Shown here in pieces: positions 8,805 to 17,694 of a DNA stretch of 64,000 bases. This stretch comes from Agarivorans sp. Alg241-V36. GTDB taxonomy: Bacteria; Pseudomonadota; Gammaproteobacteria; Enterobacterales; Celerinatantimonadaceae. Under the pieces are notes generated by a model. That model was not told the DNA's origin and made no database searches. It saw nothing but the letters and a program-made list of their open reading frames with translations. A program made the translations under genes and the position numbers. The DNA lies in the NCBI RefSeq assembly GCF_900537085.1, contig NZ_UNRE01000010.1, positions 1 to 64,000 of the forward strand. The letters are read 5' to 3'. Numbering within the stretch: the stretch's first letter is position 1; each line of letters begins with the position of its first letter.

Positions 8805-8838
8805 ACCGGGTGTTAACTTGTTTATCATCCGGTTTTTT
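8805..8838 (+). terminator. Rho-independent terminator after the PAP2-glycosyltransferase run
   Basis: ACCGGGTG (8805-8812) pairs with CATCCGGT (8826-8833), including one G-U pair, and is followed by TTTTT. It ends transcription before ilvI. The remaining 220 bp to ilvI contain no other gene. Confidence 0.65.
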
Positions 8839-9042
8839 GTGCCTTGCTTAGAAGATAAACCTTAAGTGGCTGCCAGAAGCTTGAGCAGTTTTATATGATT
8901 AGCTGCTGAAAAGAATAGAAAGAGAAGACAAAAGCGTAGACGCTGGGGGGCAAGAAACGTTAAAGTGCTAGCCTTGGAAGACAGGATATTAAGTCCCATT
9001 TCCCGCAACATAATAGAGTTATCCCCACAATTACAATAAATT

Positions 9043-9056
9043 AAGCCTGGAGGCTT
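9043..9056 (+). promoter_or_regulatory. Hairpin covering the ilvI ribosome-binding site
   Basis: AAGCC (9043-9047) and GGCTT (9052-9056) pair around TGGA, so the GGAGG Shine-Dalgarno is partly buried four bases before the ATG. The stem is short. A regulatory role is only inferred. Confidence 0.3.
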
Positions 9057-9060
9057 GAAC

Positions 9061-10779
9061 ATGGAGAAGTTATCCGGCGCCGAAATGGTCGTCCGCTGTT
9101 TGCAAGATCAGGGTGTTAAACACATTTTTGGCTACCCTGGTGGCTCAGTATTAGATGTATACGATGCATTGTTTGATAGTAGCGATATCGAGCATGTCTT
9201 GGTTAGGCACGAGCAAGCTGCTGTGCACATGGCCGATGGTTATGCACGAGCAACTGGCGAAGTAGGTACAGTACTTGTTACCTCAGGACCTGGCGCTACA
9301 AATACCATTACTGGTATTGCTACAGCTTACATGGACTCAGTTCCCTTGGTAGTGCTATCGGGTCAGGTACCCACTGGCTTGATTGGTCAAGATGCCTTCC
9401 AAGAAACCGACATGATCGGCGTTTCGCGCCCCGTAGTAAAACATAGCTTTTTAGTTAAAAAGGCCGAAGAAATCCCTGCGGCCATCAAAAAAGCCTATTA
9501 CATAGCATCTACAGGTCGTCCTGGTCCGGTAGTTATCGACTTGCCTAAAGATGTTCAAAATCCTCTGCTTAAGTTCCCTTATGAGTATCCAAAGTCAGTT
9601 AGCATGCGTTCTTACAACCCAACGCTAACGGGCCACAAAGGGCAGATTAAGAAAGCCGTTAAAGCCCTAGCCGAAGCGGAAAAGCCGGTGTTATACATTG
9701 GTGGCGGCGCAATTATGGCTGAAGCTGGCGAGCAAATTAGCAAGCTAGTTGAATTATTCAACATGCCGGTTACTTCAACCTTAATGGGTTTAGGGGCGTT
9801 TCCCTCTACAGACTCACGCTTTGTGGGCATGTTGGGTATGCATGGTACCTACGAAGCTAATATGTCGATGCACAGTGCAGACGTTATATTTGCAGTAGGT
9901 GCGCGCTTTGATGATCGCGTAACCAACAACGTGAAAAAGTTCTGTCCTAATGCCACTATTTTGCATATCGACATCGACCCAACGTCTATTTCGAAAACGA
10001 TTCGCGCAGACATTCCTATTGTTGGTTCGGTTGATTCGGTTCTCGATCAAATGCTCGAATGCATTAAAGAAACTGGCGCTAAAAGCAATGCCGATAGTCT
10101 TAAAGATTGGTGGGCACAAGTTGAAGAATGGCGCAGCCGTGAGTGCTTAAACTACGCCAAAAGCGATACCTTAATTAAACCTCAGCAGGTGATTGAATCT
10201 ATGTATCGCGCTACCAAAGGTGATGCTTACGTAACCTCTGATGTAGGTCAGCACCAAATGTTTGCGGCCTTGTATTACCCCTTTGATAAGCCGCGTCGCT
10301 GGATTAACTCTGGTGGCCTAGGCACCATGGGCTTTGGTTTCCCAGCAGCTATGGGGGTGAAATTTGCCTACCCAGACGCAACCGTTGCTTGTGTAACCGG
10401 CGATGGCTCGATTCAAATGAACATTCAAGAGCTTTCCACATGTTTGCAATACAACGTGCCGGTAGTGATAGTGTCGCTAAACAACCGCTCGCTGGGCATG
10501 GTTAAGCAGTGGCAGAAAATGTTCTACGATGGCCGTCAATCACACTCTTACATGGATTCGGTGCCTGACTTTGTCAAACTAGCAGAGGCTTATGGCCATG
10601 TTGGTATGCAGGTTAATCATCCTGATGAGTTAGACGAAGCCATGGAGAAAGCCTTCTCGATGAAAGATCGCGTGGTATTTATGGATATCATGGTTGATCC
10701 TGAAGAGCATGTTTACCCAATGCAGATTAAAACCGAGTCGATGAAAGATATGTGGTTAAGCAAAACGGAGAGAACATAA
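9061..10779 (+). CDS. ilvI: Acetolactate synthase III large subunit
   Basis: Thiamine-diphosphate enzyme that makes acetolactate or acetohydroxybutyrate for valine, leucine and isoleucine synthesis. The 572 residues align end to end with E. coli Ilv[21 protein letters not shown] at the N-terminus, the catalytic glutamate in [19 protein letters not shown], and the ThDP motif GDGSIQMN...NN near the C-terminus. I use ATG 9061 because GGAGG (9049-9053) is well spaced. A TTG at 9055 would add two residues. That ribosome-binding site lies inside a short hairpin, AAGCC-TGGA-GGCTT (9043-9056). The gene is followed with one-base overlap by ilvH, its regulatory subunit. Confidence 0.97.
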   Translation: MEKLSGAEMVVRCLQDQGVKHIFGYPGGSVLDVYDALFDSSDIEHVLVRHEQAAVHMADGYARATGEVGTVLVTSGPGATNTITGIATAYMDSVPLVVLSGQVPTGLIGQDAFQETDMIGVSRPVVKHSFLVKKAEEIPAAIKKAYYIASTGRPGPVVIDLPKDVQNPLLKFPYEYPKSVSMRSYNPTLTGHKGQIKKAVKALAEAEKPVLYIGGGAIMAEAGEQISKLVELFNMPVTSTLMGLGAFPSTDSRFVGMLGMHGTYEANMSMHSADVIFAVGARFDDRVTNNVKKFCPNATILHIDIDPTSISKTIRADIPIVGSVDSVLDQMLECIKETGAKSNADSLKDWWAQVEEWRSRECLNYAKSDTLIKPQQVIESMYRATKGDAYVTSDVGQHQMFAALYYPFDKPRRWINSGGLGTMGFGFPAAMGVKFAYPDATVACVTGDGSIQMNIQELSTCLQYNVPVVIVSLNNRSLGMVKQWQKMFYDGRQSHSYMDSVPDFVKLAEAYGHVGMQVNHPDELDEAMEKAFSMKDRVVFMDIMVDPEEHVYPMQIKTESMKDMWLSKTERT

Positions 10780-11273
10780 TGCGCCGAATTATTTCAGTAT
10801 TATTAGAAAACGAAGCCGGCGCTTTGTCTCGCGTTACCGGATTGTTTTCGCAGCGTGGTTTCAACATTGATTCACTAACTGTATCAACCACTGAAGACCC
10901 AACTTTGTCACGTATGACGATTTGTACTTTTGGTGATGAAAACACCATCGAGCAAATCACTAAGCAGCTGAATAAGCTAGTCGATGTGCTAAAAGTGTCG
11001 GAACTCACCGAAGCTGAGCACGTAGAGCGTGAAATTATGTTGGTTAAAGTGCGTGCAGCGGGTGCTACCCGTGAAGAAGTGATGCGAACTTGTGACATTT
11101 TTCGCGGTCAAATCGTCGACGTTACACCAAGCATGTACGTGATGCAGTTAAGTGGTGACAGCGCCAAGCTAGATGCCTGCTTAAAGACGCTATCTCAGTC
11201 AACTGAGATTTTAGAAGTTGTGCGCAGTGGTGTGTGTGGCATGAGCCGTGGCGAGAGAATGCTGCGACCATAA
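10779..11273 (+). CDS. ilvH: Acetolactate synthase III small (regulatory) subunit
   Basis: Regulatory partner of IlvI, 164 residues, which confers valine feedback inhibition. The N-terminal ACT domain begins RRIISVLLENEAGALSRVTG, and the rest follows the usual IlvH length (E. coli 163). Start ATG 10779 overlaps the ilvI stop (TAATG), so translation is coupled. Candidate Shine-Dalgarno GGAGAG precedes it (10768-10773). The unit ends at a terminator at 11295. Confidence 0.97.
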   Translation: MRRIISVLLENEAGALSRVTGLFSQRGFNIDSLTVSTTEDPTLSRMTICTFGDENTIEQITKQLNKLVDVLKVSELTEAEHVEREIMLVKVRAAGATREEVMRTCDIFRGQIVDVTPSMYVMQLSGDSAKLDACLKTLSQSTEILEVVRSGVCGMSRGERMLRP

Positions 11274-11294
11274 TATCTGGTCACTTATGAGTTA

Positions 11295-11320
11295 AAGACC
11301 AGCCTCGGCTGGTCTTTTTG
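11295..11320 (+). terminator. ilvIH terminator
   Basis: AGACCAGC and GCTGGTCT pair around CTCG, followed by TTTTTG. It separates ilvIH from csrD. Confidence 0.9.
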
Positions 11321-11420
11321 TTTGTGATTACCAAGCTATTTGCAATTTACTGATATACTCAAGCGATGGTCATACCAAAGGATGGTGCGACTAAGTGCTT
11401 GAAGGTGAGGAACACCCTTA

Positions 11421-13313
11421 ATGAAATTTTCCAGTCGGATCATAGTATTTACCATTAGCTGCGTAGTGGGTGCCGTGCTATTGGTATTGCTTGGGGGCGC
11501 GCTTACCTTCCGTCAGTTGGCATTTAATCAGCAACAACATCAGTTGCGTTCAGTAGTTGAAGTAATCGATGGCCAGTTAAGTGTTCAACCGGAAACGCCC
11601 GAGTTCGCCCAATGGCTACCTAGCTGGTTACGCGCGCACAATATTCAAGTGTTAGAAGTCTCTAATCGCGGTGGGGTTATTTATACCTTTCGTGAGCTCA
11701 ATTACACCGGCAGCAGTAAAAATCTTATTCCTTATCGCTACCCATTAGCGGCTCATCCTGATTTTTTCATTCAAATTTGGGTAGAACGACCCTTTAAACA
11801 GCTCACCTATGAACCTGAAGCAATGCTTGGTATCGGTGGTGGTGTATTGATCGTGGCACTGGGGCTAATTGCCGTATTTCGCTGGATGAAAAGCATTATG
11901 CATGGTGCAGAGTTATTGCAAACTCGCGGCAATCAAATTCTGGCTGGTCGACTACGAGATGTGCAGCAAGGCAGCCCCAAAGAGTGGCCCAATGCCGCCA
12001 GCAAAGCCATTGAGCAGTTGATCACCCAACTTATTGAAGCTCGCCAAGAGCGCAGCCGATTTGACTGTATTATCCGCAACAATGCTTTTGTGGATGAGCT
12101 TACCCAGCTTTCTAATCGGACTCACTTTTTAAACCAGCTGGAAGCCGAAATTGGTGATGCGGATGCGCATACCGGTGCTGTTCTATTGGTTTACCTGCGT
12201 GGCATGGACGATGTTAACTACCAATATGCACGTAACGAAGGCGATGCCATTTTGCAGCAAAGCTCAGAAGCTTTAAAGCAGTATACCCGCCGTAATATTG
12301 ATGTGAATTTAGCGCGCTATAGTGGCGATGCGTTTGCCTTGCTACTGCCACTATCAACCTTGGATGAAGCAGAGGATACCGCAGCAGGCCTCCTTAAATT
12401 ACTTGAGCGGATTCCCTTGCCGGAAGTGGCCGAGGCCGACGACTTCTTCTACATCGGTATTGCTGGCTACGAATATGGTGACAATGCTCAACTGGTTATC
12501 GAACAGGCTGAAGATGCTTTGAGAGTCGCGCAAATGCAGCGCCATAATGGTTGGTATGCGATCCCTCGCGAGCTAAGTTCAAGCCAAACCGGTAAAGGTT
12601 CGGTGCGCTGGCGAACTTTATTGCAGCATGTTCTTAGCAATGATGCTCTGCACTACTACCAACAGGAAGTTTTCGATGAAGACGGCCGAGTTTGTTACAA
12701 GGAACTACTGGCCCGTATCACTGATTACCAAGGTGAAGTGATTAACGCCGGGGTCTTTTTGCCTTGGGCTGAGAAAAGTGGTCTGCAGGCCGATTTTGAC
12801 AAACACGCTTTAAAATTTGCGATGCAACAGGTTAAGTACTCGCGCCAGCCAATTAGTATTAACTTAAACATAGCGACAGTGATTAAGCAGTCGGTAATGC
12901 GTGACCTATTACAATGGGTATTCTCTGTTCCATTTAAAGAATGCCAAAAGCTGGTATTAGAGTTTCCAGAAACACAGCTATCGCAACTTAACGATACCGA
13001 GATGTTGCGCTTAAAAGCGTTAAATAAAAAAGGCATTAAGCTGGCGGTGGAACGCGCTGGCCAACGTGTTGTGAGTACTCAGTACATTAGCGAACTTAAG
13101 TTGGAATATTTGAAGCTGCACACCAGCTTGGTGAGAGATATTCAAGTGCGCCAGGTTAACCAGCTAGCTGTGAGTTCCCTGGTGGCCAGTTGCGCTGGTC
13201 GGGTGCAAGTAATGGCGGTAGGCGTTGAGCGTAATGAAGAATGGCGAGTTTTACAGCGTTTAGGGGTGCATCACGCACAAGGCTTTTTATTCAGTAAACC
13301 AGAGCCCATTTAA
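11421..13313 (+). CDS. csrD: CsrD-type degenerate GGDEF-EAL regulator (MshH)
   Basis: A 630-residue inner-membrane protein. It has a first membrane segment at residues 6-30, a periplasmic region, a second segment near 140-160, a HAMP-like linker, then a GGDEF-like and an EAL-like domain. Both active sites are degenerate: SGDAF (301-305) replaces GGDEF and ELL (428-430) replaces EAL. Turnover of c-di-GMP is therefore unlikely. In E. coli CsrD directs RNase E to the CsrB/CsrC small RNAs. The same protein is called MshH where it opens the MSHA locus, as here. It is separated from mshI by about 190 bp with a candidate promoter, so it may be its own unit. Confidence 0.9.
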   Translation: MKFSSRIIVFTISCVVGAVLLVLLGGALTFRQLAFNQQQHQLRSVVEVIDGQLSVQPETPEFAQWLPSWLRAHNIQVLEVSNRGGVIYTFRELNYTGSSKNLIPYRYPLAAHPDFFIQIWVERPFKQLTYEPEAMLGIGGGVLIVALGLIAVFRWMKSIMHGAELLQTRGNQILAGRLRDVQQGSPKEWPNAASKAIEQLITQLIEARQERSRFDCIIRNNAFVDELTQLSNRTHFLNQLEAEIGDADAHTGAVLLVYLRGMDDVNYQYARNEGDAILQQSSEALKQYTRRNIDVNLARYSGDAFALLLPLSTLDEAEDTAAGLLKLLERIPLPEVAEADDFFYIGIAGYEYGDNAQLVIEQAEDALRVAQMQRHNGWYAIPRELSSSQTGKGSVRWRTLLQHVLSNDALHYYQQEVFDEDGRVCYKELLARITDYQGEVINAGVFLPWAEKSGLQADFDKHALKFAMQQVKYSRQPISINLNIATVIKQSVMRDLLQWVFSVPFKECQKLVLEFPETQLSQLNDTEMLRLKALNKKGIKLAVERAGQRVVSTQYISELKLEYLKLHTSLVRDIQVRQVNQLAVSSLVASCAGRVQVMAVGVERNEEWRVLQRLGVHHAQGFLFSKPEPI

Positions 13314-13416
13314 CTCACACTTCGCTTATATTTATTTGATGATTAAGTGTGGTATTTGTATGGCTATTCTACAGTTACTAGATATACCGCTTTTAATCTT
13401 GAGAATTAGCACATAT

Positions 13417-13445
13417 TTGTCGGCCAATGCTTTAAAAAATAAAAG
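13417..13445 (+). promoter_or_regulatory. Candidate mshI promoter
   Basis: TTGTCG (13417-13422) and TAAAAG (13440-13445) with a 17-base spacer lie in the csrD-mshI gap. The match is moderate. The palindrome at 13454-13471 would cover the first transcribed bases. Confidence 0.3.
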
Positions 13446-13453
13446 AAAAGTTT

Positions 13454-13471
13454 ACACTGGTCGACTAGTGT
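13454..13471. promoter_or_regulatory. Palindrome upstream of mshI, possible operator
   Basis: ACACTGGTCGACTAGTGT is an 18-base palindrome with a single mismatched pair (positions 6 and 13). It lies directly downstream of the candidate promoter and before the mshI ribosome-binding site. This is where a repressor site would be expected. The binding factor is not identifiable. Confidence 0.4.
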
Positions 13472-13504
13472 ATGAGATGGATATCATCAAAGGATAATGA
13501 TTGG

Positions 13505-14386
13505 ATGGGCTTAGCGTTTTGGCGTAGGAATACCGCAAAAACTCGTTGTAGTGCTTATTTGCGCCCTGATTTTTTGGTTTTGGCTAATCAAAATGAGCAA
13601 ACCTTTGAGCAAGCTATTGATTCTATTGAACAATGGCCTGCTGCTTTTGCTAGTTTGTGTAAGGAAGCCCAACTATCTAGTGACCATCAAATTGTATTTG
13701 TATTGGGTAGCCAACATTACCAGCAATTTCAGGTAGAAAAGCCCAGTGTTCCAGATGAAGAACTCGCAGGTGCAGTACCTTGGACCATCAAAGATATGGT
13801 CGCAGAACAAATCCCCGATTTAGCTATTGATTATTACCAAGCTCCTACCACACCCATGGCCAGCGAAAAGCTAAATGTTGTTTGTGTACGTAAACAAATT
13901 ATCCAACAGTTAGTGCAAATAGCGCAGCAGCAAGATATTCAGCTTGAAGGCATTACCATCGAAACATTGGCTGCGGTTAATCTGTTGGAAATTAATGACC
14001 GCTGCCAAATGTTACTTTGGCAGCCTAAAGGTGGAGACTTAGAGCTAATAGTTGTGCGCCAAGGGCAAGTTTGCTTTTCTCGACAACTGCGGGCATTTTC
14101 TGGCTTAGGTCAAATGCAGGAGATTGAGTTTACCCAAACCTTCTTCGACAGCTTAAGTTTAGAACTACAGCGTTCTATCGACTACATTAGTGCCACTTTA
14201 AAATTGCCCGATGTAAGTCATATTCAATTGGCTATTCCTAGCCGTTTTTGCGATGAAATAGCCCAGCAATTACAGCAAAACCTGACGCCTAACGTTGCGC
14301 TTTTGGATATGTCGACAATCGAGTCTAGCGACCAGTATTATAAAATCCCTGCACTTGCTGGCTTACAAGACGGGGTGCTGTCGTGA
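13505..14386 (+). CDS. mshI: MSHA biogenesis protein MshI (PilM-like)
   Basis: A cytosolic actin-fold-type protein of the pilus alignment complex, comparable to PilM, of about 293 residues. The C-terminal LALAIPSRF-type and DMSTIESSDQ-type segments are family-like, but I see no sharp catalytic motif. I prefer ATG 13505 (MGLAFWRRN) because the only Shine-Dalgarno-like sequence, AAAGGA (13489-13494), precedes it. The longest frame starts at ATG 13472, which abuts a palindrome and has no ribosome-binding site. It overlaps the next gene by four bases, so translation is coupled. It is first in the mshI-mshQ run. Confidence 0.85.
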   Translation: MGLAFWRRNTAKTRCSAYLRPDFLVLANQNEQTFEQAIDSIEQWPAAFASLCKEAQLSSDHQIVFVLGSQHYQQFQVEKPSVPDEELAGAVPWTIKDMVAEQIPDLAIDYYQAPTTPMASEKLNVVCVRKQIIQQLVQIAQQQDIQLEGITIETLAAVNLLEINDRCQMLLWQPKGGDLELIVVRQGQVCFSRQLRAFSGLGQMQEIEFTQTFFDSLSLELQRSIDYISATLKLPDVSHIQLAIPSRFCDEIAQQLQQNLTPNVALLDMSTIESSDQYYKIPALAGLQDGVLS

Positions 14387-14994
14387 AAACACGGATTAAC
14401 CTCTATACCGAAGAATTCAGGCCCAAACCAGAGCGTGGCTCCTTAAGGCAAGCTGTAGGTCTATGGTTAGTGCTTGGTGTGATTGCCTTAGCGTGGGGCT
14501 TTTGGCAGCAGCAACAAACCAGTTCAGCGGTGGTTAAGGCGGCCGCCCAACGTAAACTAGTTAACTCGCAAGAACAGCAGCTTACTCAGCTAAAAGCTGC
14601 GATAGAGCAACGCGCGGTAGACCCTAAACTGCAACAACAACTGGGCTTAGCTGAACAAGAGTTGAAACTAAAACGCTTGCTTGAGCAACGCTTGCAAGGT
14701 CAAGGCTATGCGAATACCGGCTTCTCTTCATCATTATCTGCCTTGGCATCCATTCAAGACCAGCAGATTTGGCTAACCCAAATTAGTATTCAGCGAGGCA
14801 AAATGGCCTTGGCAGGGCAATCTACCAGCAGCGATGCCGTGCCCAAATGGCTGAAGCAATTTAAACACTATCCCGATTTGTCGCAGCAGCAGTTTGCTGG
14901 TTTAAAAATTTATCGCGATGAGCAACAACAATTGCACTTTAGCTTAAGTGGTTCTAGTCATAACGAGCTTATGCTGGGAGGTGCCAGTGAGTGA
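14383..14994 (+). CDS. MSHA biogenesis protein MshI2 (PilN-like)
   Basis: A bitopic inner-membrane protein of 203 residues, the PilN-like partner in the alignment complex. The short cytoplasmic start MKTRINLYTEEFRPKPERG is the conserved PilN-type N-terminus that docks on MshI. One membrane segment (about 27-43) follows, then a Gln/Leu-rich coiled coil (about 50-105) and a small periplasmic domain. The start is GTG 14383, inside the last codons of mshI. It overlaps mshJ by eight bases. Confidence 0.85.
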   Translation: MKTRINLYTEEFRPKPERGSLRQAVGLWLVLGVIALAWGFWQQQQTSSAVVKAAAQRKLVNSQEQQLTQLKAAIEQRAVDPKLQQQLGLAEQELKLKRLLEQRLQGQGYANTGFSSSLSALASIQDQQIWLTQISIQRGKMALAGQSTSSDAVPKWLKQFKHYPDLSQQQFAGLKIYRDEQQQLHFSLSGSSHNELMLGGASE

Positions 14995-15640
14995 ACAATG
15001 GCAACAATGGCAGTTACGATTTGCTGCTTTAAGCCTGCGTGAGCGGGTACTTATTCTGATTACCGGATTGGTGATTGTTGTGCTCCCTAGCTATTACCTG
15101 TGGATAGAGCCTGCAAGCTTAAAGCAAGCGCGAGCAGAAAAAGAGCTGGTACAAGCAAATGCTAAGTACAACGAAAATATAAGTCTTATCGAGTTTAGTA
15201 AAAACAAGTTACGCGAAGATCCAAATCAGGATATCAGCCGACAGTTAAAACAATTAAAAACGCAGTTGGCGCAAATTGATGAGTCTTTAGAGCAACAGCA
15301 AGCAGGTTTGATTCCGGTTGAGCAAATGGCTGAAGTGCTGGAGCAGTTATTACAAAAAAGTCCTGGTTTGGTATTAGCCTCCATGGATTCCTTAGCGCCA
15401 AAGCCAGTGCTAAGCGTTGAAGAAAGTAGCCCCGATAGTTTGAACTTCTATCGTCATGGGATTCGTTTAAAGCTGACTGGCGGCTATTTCCCACTATTAA
15501 AGTATTTGCAGATTGTTGAAGAGTTACCGCAGCGATTCTTGTGGCAGTTAATTGATTATCAGGTAGACGAGTATCCAAAAGCTGATATCACTATCGATAT
15601 ATATACCTTAAGTACCAATAAGGATTTTATTAGTGGCTAA
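14987..15640 (+). CDS. mshJ: MSHA biogenesis protein MshJ (PilO-like)
   Basis: A PilO-like inner-membrane protein of 217 residues. It has a short cytoplasmic N-terminus, a membrane segment (VLILITGLVIVVLPSYYLW), a long coiled coil and a periplasmic ferredoxin-like domain. It is predicted to pair with the PilN-like protein and to bind MshK. The start chosen is GTG 14987 because GGGAGG (14976-14981) is correctly spaced. It overlaps the upstream gene by eight bases. The frame is open further back to 14948, but that extension lies entirely within the previous gene. Confidence 0.86.
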   Translation: MSEQWQQWQLRFAALSLRERVLILITGLVIVVLPSYYLWIEPASLKQARAEKELVQANAKYNENISLIEFSKNKLREDPNQDISRQLKQLKTQLAQIDESLEQQQAGLIPVEQMAEVLEQLLQKSPGLVLASMDSLAPKPVLSVEESSPDSLNFYRHGIRLKLTGGYFPLLKYLQIVEELPQRFLWQLIDYQVDEYPKADITIDIYTLSTNKDFISG

Positions 15641-15971
15641 ATCGTTTTTTTGGGTATTGCTTGGGTGTTTGCTAATGACCAGCAATGGTTACGCTAGCTC
15701 ATTGAGCGATCCTACTGCGCCACCAAACAGCAGAACGCATAATAACACCACCAAGCGAGCAGCTTTGCCGAGTTTACAGGCCATTATTGTAGGTGGTGAG
15801 CAACCAGGCGCTATTCTTAATCAACGCTTTGTGGCGGTAAATCAAAATATTTCCGGCTTTACTTTAAGCCGGCTTCACCAAGATTATGTGGTGTTAGCCC
15901 GAGCGGGTAAGCAATATAAAATCAAATTGGACAAGGTGTCGGTAAAACGCATCACTGTGCAGGGGCAGTAA
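15633..15971 (+). CDS. mshK: MSHA biogenesis protein MshK (PilP-like)
   Basis: A small exported protein of 112 residues with a Sec-type signal (FFWVLLGCLLMTSNGYA). The PilP-like beta domain contains LQAIIVGGEQPGAILNQ and GFTLSRLHQDYVVL. It is expected to link the MshI/I2/J complex to the secretin MshL. The start is GTG 15633 with AAGGA eight bases upstream, overlapping the end of mshJ by eight bases. mshL begins four bases after its stop. Confidence 0.85.
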   Translation: MAKSFFWVLLGCLLMTSNGYASSLSDPTAPPNSRTHNNTTKRAALPSLQAIIVGGEQPGAILNQRFVAVNQNISGFTLSRLHQDYVVLARAGKQYKIKLDKVSVKRITVQGQ

Positions 15972-15974
15972 TAC

Positions 15975-17687
15975 ATGTATATCAAACGGATTTTTATAGG
16001 TTGTATGGTGGTATTGGTGAGTGCTTGTCAAAGCACTAATCGCCCCGATCCTGTAGAAGCTAAGCAAGCGATTTCCGAGGCGCAAGTACCAACGGACAAT
16101 GCCATTGGCGCTCCTGAGCTTCCTGCAGAAGTTGAAGCAGAGCTGATGCCTGAATTGGCTTTGCAGCCCGGTAATTTATTACAAGTTGAACATCGTTTTG
16201 ATGTAAATGCTCGCAACGTTGATGCTAAAGCGTTTTTCCCTGCCCTTGTAAAAGGCTCACCTCTTAGTGTTGCTTTACACCCAGGTGTGGAAGGCCACAT
16301 CACCTTAAAGCTTAAAGAAGTGACGCTAAAAGAAGCCATTGATGTAGTGGCTGATATGTATGGTTATGACATTAAACGTCGCGGCAAAATCTTGCACGTT
16401 TACCCGGCTGGCATGCGTATCGAAACCATTCCATTAAACTACCTAATGTTAGAGCGTTACGGTTACACCCGTACGCGGATTAACTCTGGCGGTATCACTG
16501 GCAGTGATAGCGACAACAATAGCTCGAGCAACAATAATTCGAATAACTCATCAAACAATAACTCGTCTAACAATTATTCGAATAACAACAATAATAACCG
16601 TAGCTCTAATCGTAGTGATAGCTTTAACGGCACTAAAATTGAGTCTGCCACAGAAACTCGCTTTTGGTATGAATTAGAAGAAACCCTGCGCGGCATGATT
16701 GGCATTAACATGCGTCGTGATCGCGGCAATGATACTTCTTATGCTAACGACGGGCGTATGGTGGTGGTTAGCCCGCAAGCCGGCTTAGTGACCGTGCGCG
16801 CCTTCCCAGACGAAATTCGTACAATTAAAACCTTCTTAAGTAAATCTGAGAAGAACCTGCAACGCCAAGTGGTGTTAGAGGCCAAAATTATTGAAGTAAC
16901 CTTGAGTGATGGCTATCAACAAGGTATTGATTGGACCAACGCAGGTGACGTATTTGGTTCAACCGAAGTATTGTTTAACAGTGTGTCGCAAATTCCAGGC
17001 GATGCAATTAGCAGTGTATTGGGCGGCGGCGGTGCGTTAACCGTTACCGACGGGAATTTTCAAGCGGTGGTTAAACTGTTACAAACACAGGGTGATGTGA
17101 ACGTACTGTCTAGTCCGCGAATTACCGCATCTAACAACCAAAAAGCGGTGATAAAAGTAGGTACCGACGAGTATTTTGTTACCGACGTATCCAATACCAC
17201 GATCACCGGTACTAACCCAGTTACCAACCCAAGTGTAGAGCTTACGCCGTTCTTCTCTGGGGTTGCCTTAGATGTTACCCCGCAAATTAATGACCAAGGT
17301 GAAGTTTTATTGCACGTGCACCCTTCGGTTACCGATGTGAAAGAGCAGCGAAAAGTTATTAGCTTTGGTAGTGATGCCGACAGTTTAGATTTGCCATTGG
17401 CGCAAAGTGACATTCGTGAAACCGACACAGTGATTAAAGCCAGCTCTGGTGATGTGGTGGTGATTGGCGGCCTGATGAGCTCTAAGCAGGAAGAAATCGT
17501 CTCTAAAGTGCCGTTCATCGGTTCTATTCCGGGTTTGGGTGAGTTGTTCACCAACCGCGCCGTATCTAATCAAAAAACCGAGTTAGTGATTTTGATTCAA
17601 CCAACAGTGGTTACCCAGGACACTTGGCAAAACGAGCTGCAAAAATCACAAGAGTTGTTAAACACTTGGTATCCAGAAGATAACTAG
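15975..17687 (+). CDS. mshL: MSHA secretin MshL
   Basis: The outer-membrane pore for the MSHA pilus, a 570-residue lipoprotein. The signal peptide ends at a lipobox with Cys18 (VSAC). An N-terminal secretin/TonB short domain (about 85-150) is followed by a Ser/Asn-only spacer at about 170-217. The secretin core comes next, with VVLEAKIIEVTL, the SSPRITASNNQKAVIKVGT beta lip, and the C-terminal GLMSSKQEEIVSKVPFIGSI. The spacer is unusual in its pure Asn/Ser composition. ATG 15975 has AGGGG at 15961. The gene sits four bases after mshK and seven bases before mshM. Confidence 0.95.
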   Translation: MYIKRIFIGCMVVLVSACQSTNRPDPVEAKQAISEAQVPTDNAIGAPELPAEVEAELMPELALQPGNLLQVEHRFDVNARNVDAKAFFPALVKGSPLSVALHPGVEGHITLKLKEVTLKEAIDVVADMYGYDIKRRGKILHVYPAGMRIETIPLNYLMLERYGYTRTRINSGGITGSDSDNNSSSNNNSNNSSNNNSSNNYSNNNNNNRSSNRSDSFNGTKIESATETRFWYELEETLRGMIGINMRRDRGNDTSYANDGRMVVVSPQAGLVTVRAFPDEIRTIKTFLSKSEKNLQRQVVLEAKIIEVTLSDGYQQGIDWTNAGDVFGSTEVLFNSVSQIPGDAISSVLGGGGALTVTDGNFQAVVKLLQTQGDVNVLSSPRITASNNQKAVIKVGTDEYFVTDVSNTTITGTNPVTNPSVELTPFFSGVALDVTPQINDQGEVLLHVHPSVTDVKEQRKVISFGSDADSLDLPLAQSDIRETDTVIKASSGDVVVIGGLMSSKQEEIVSKVPFIGSIPGLGELFTNRAVSNQKTELVILIQPTVVTQDTWQNELQKSQELLNTWYPEDN

Positions 17688-17694
17688 GCGGACA

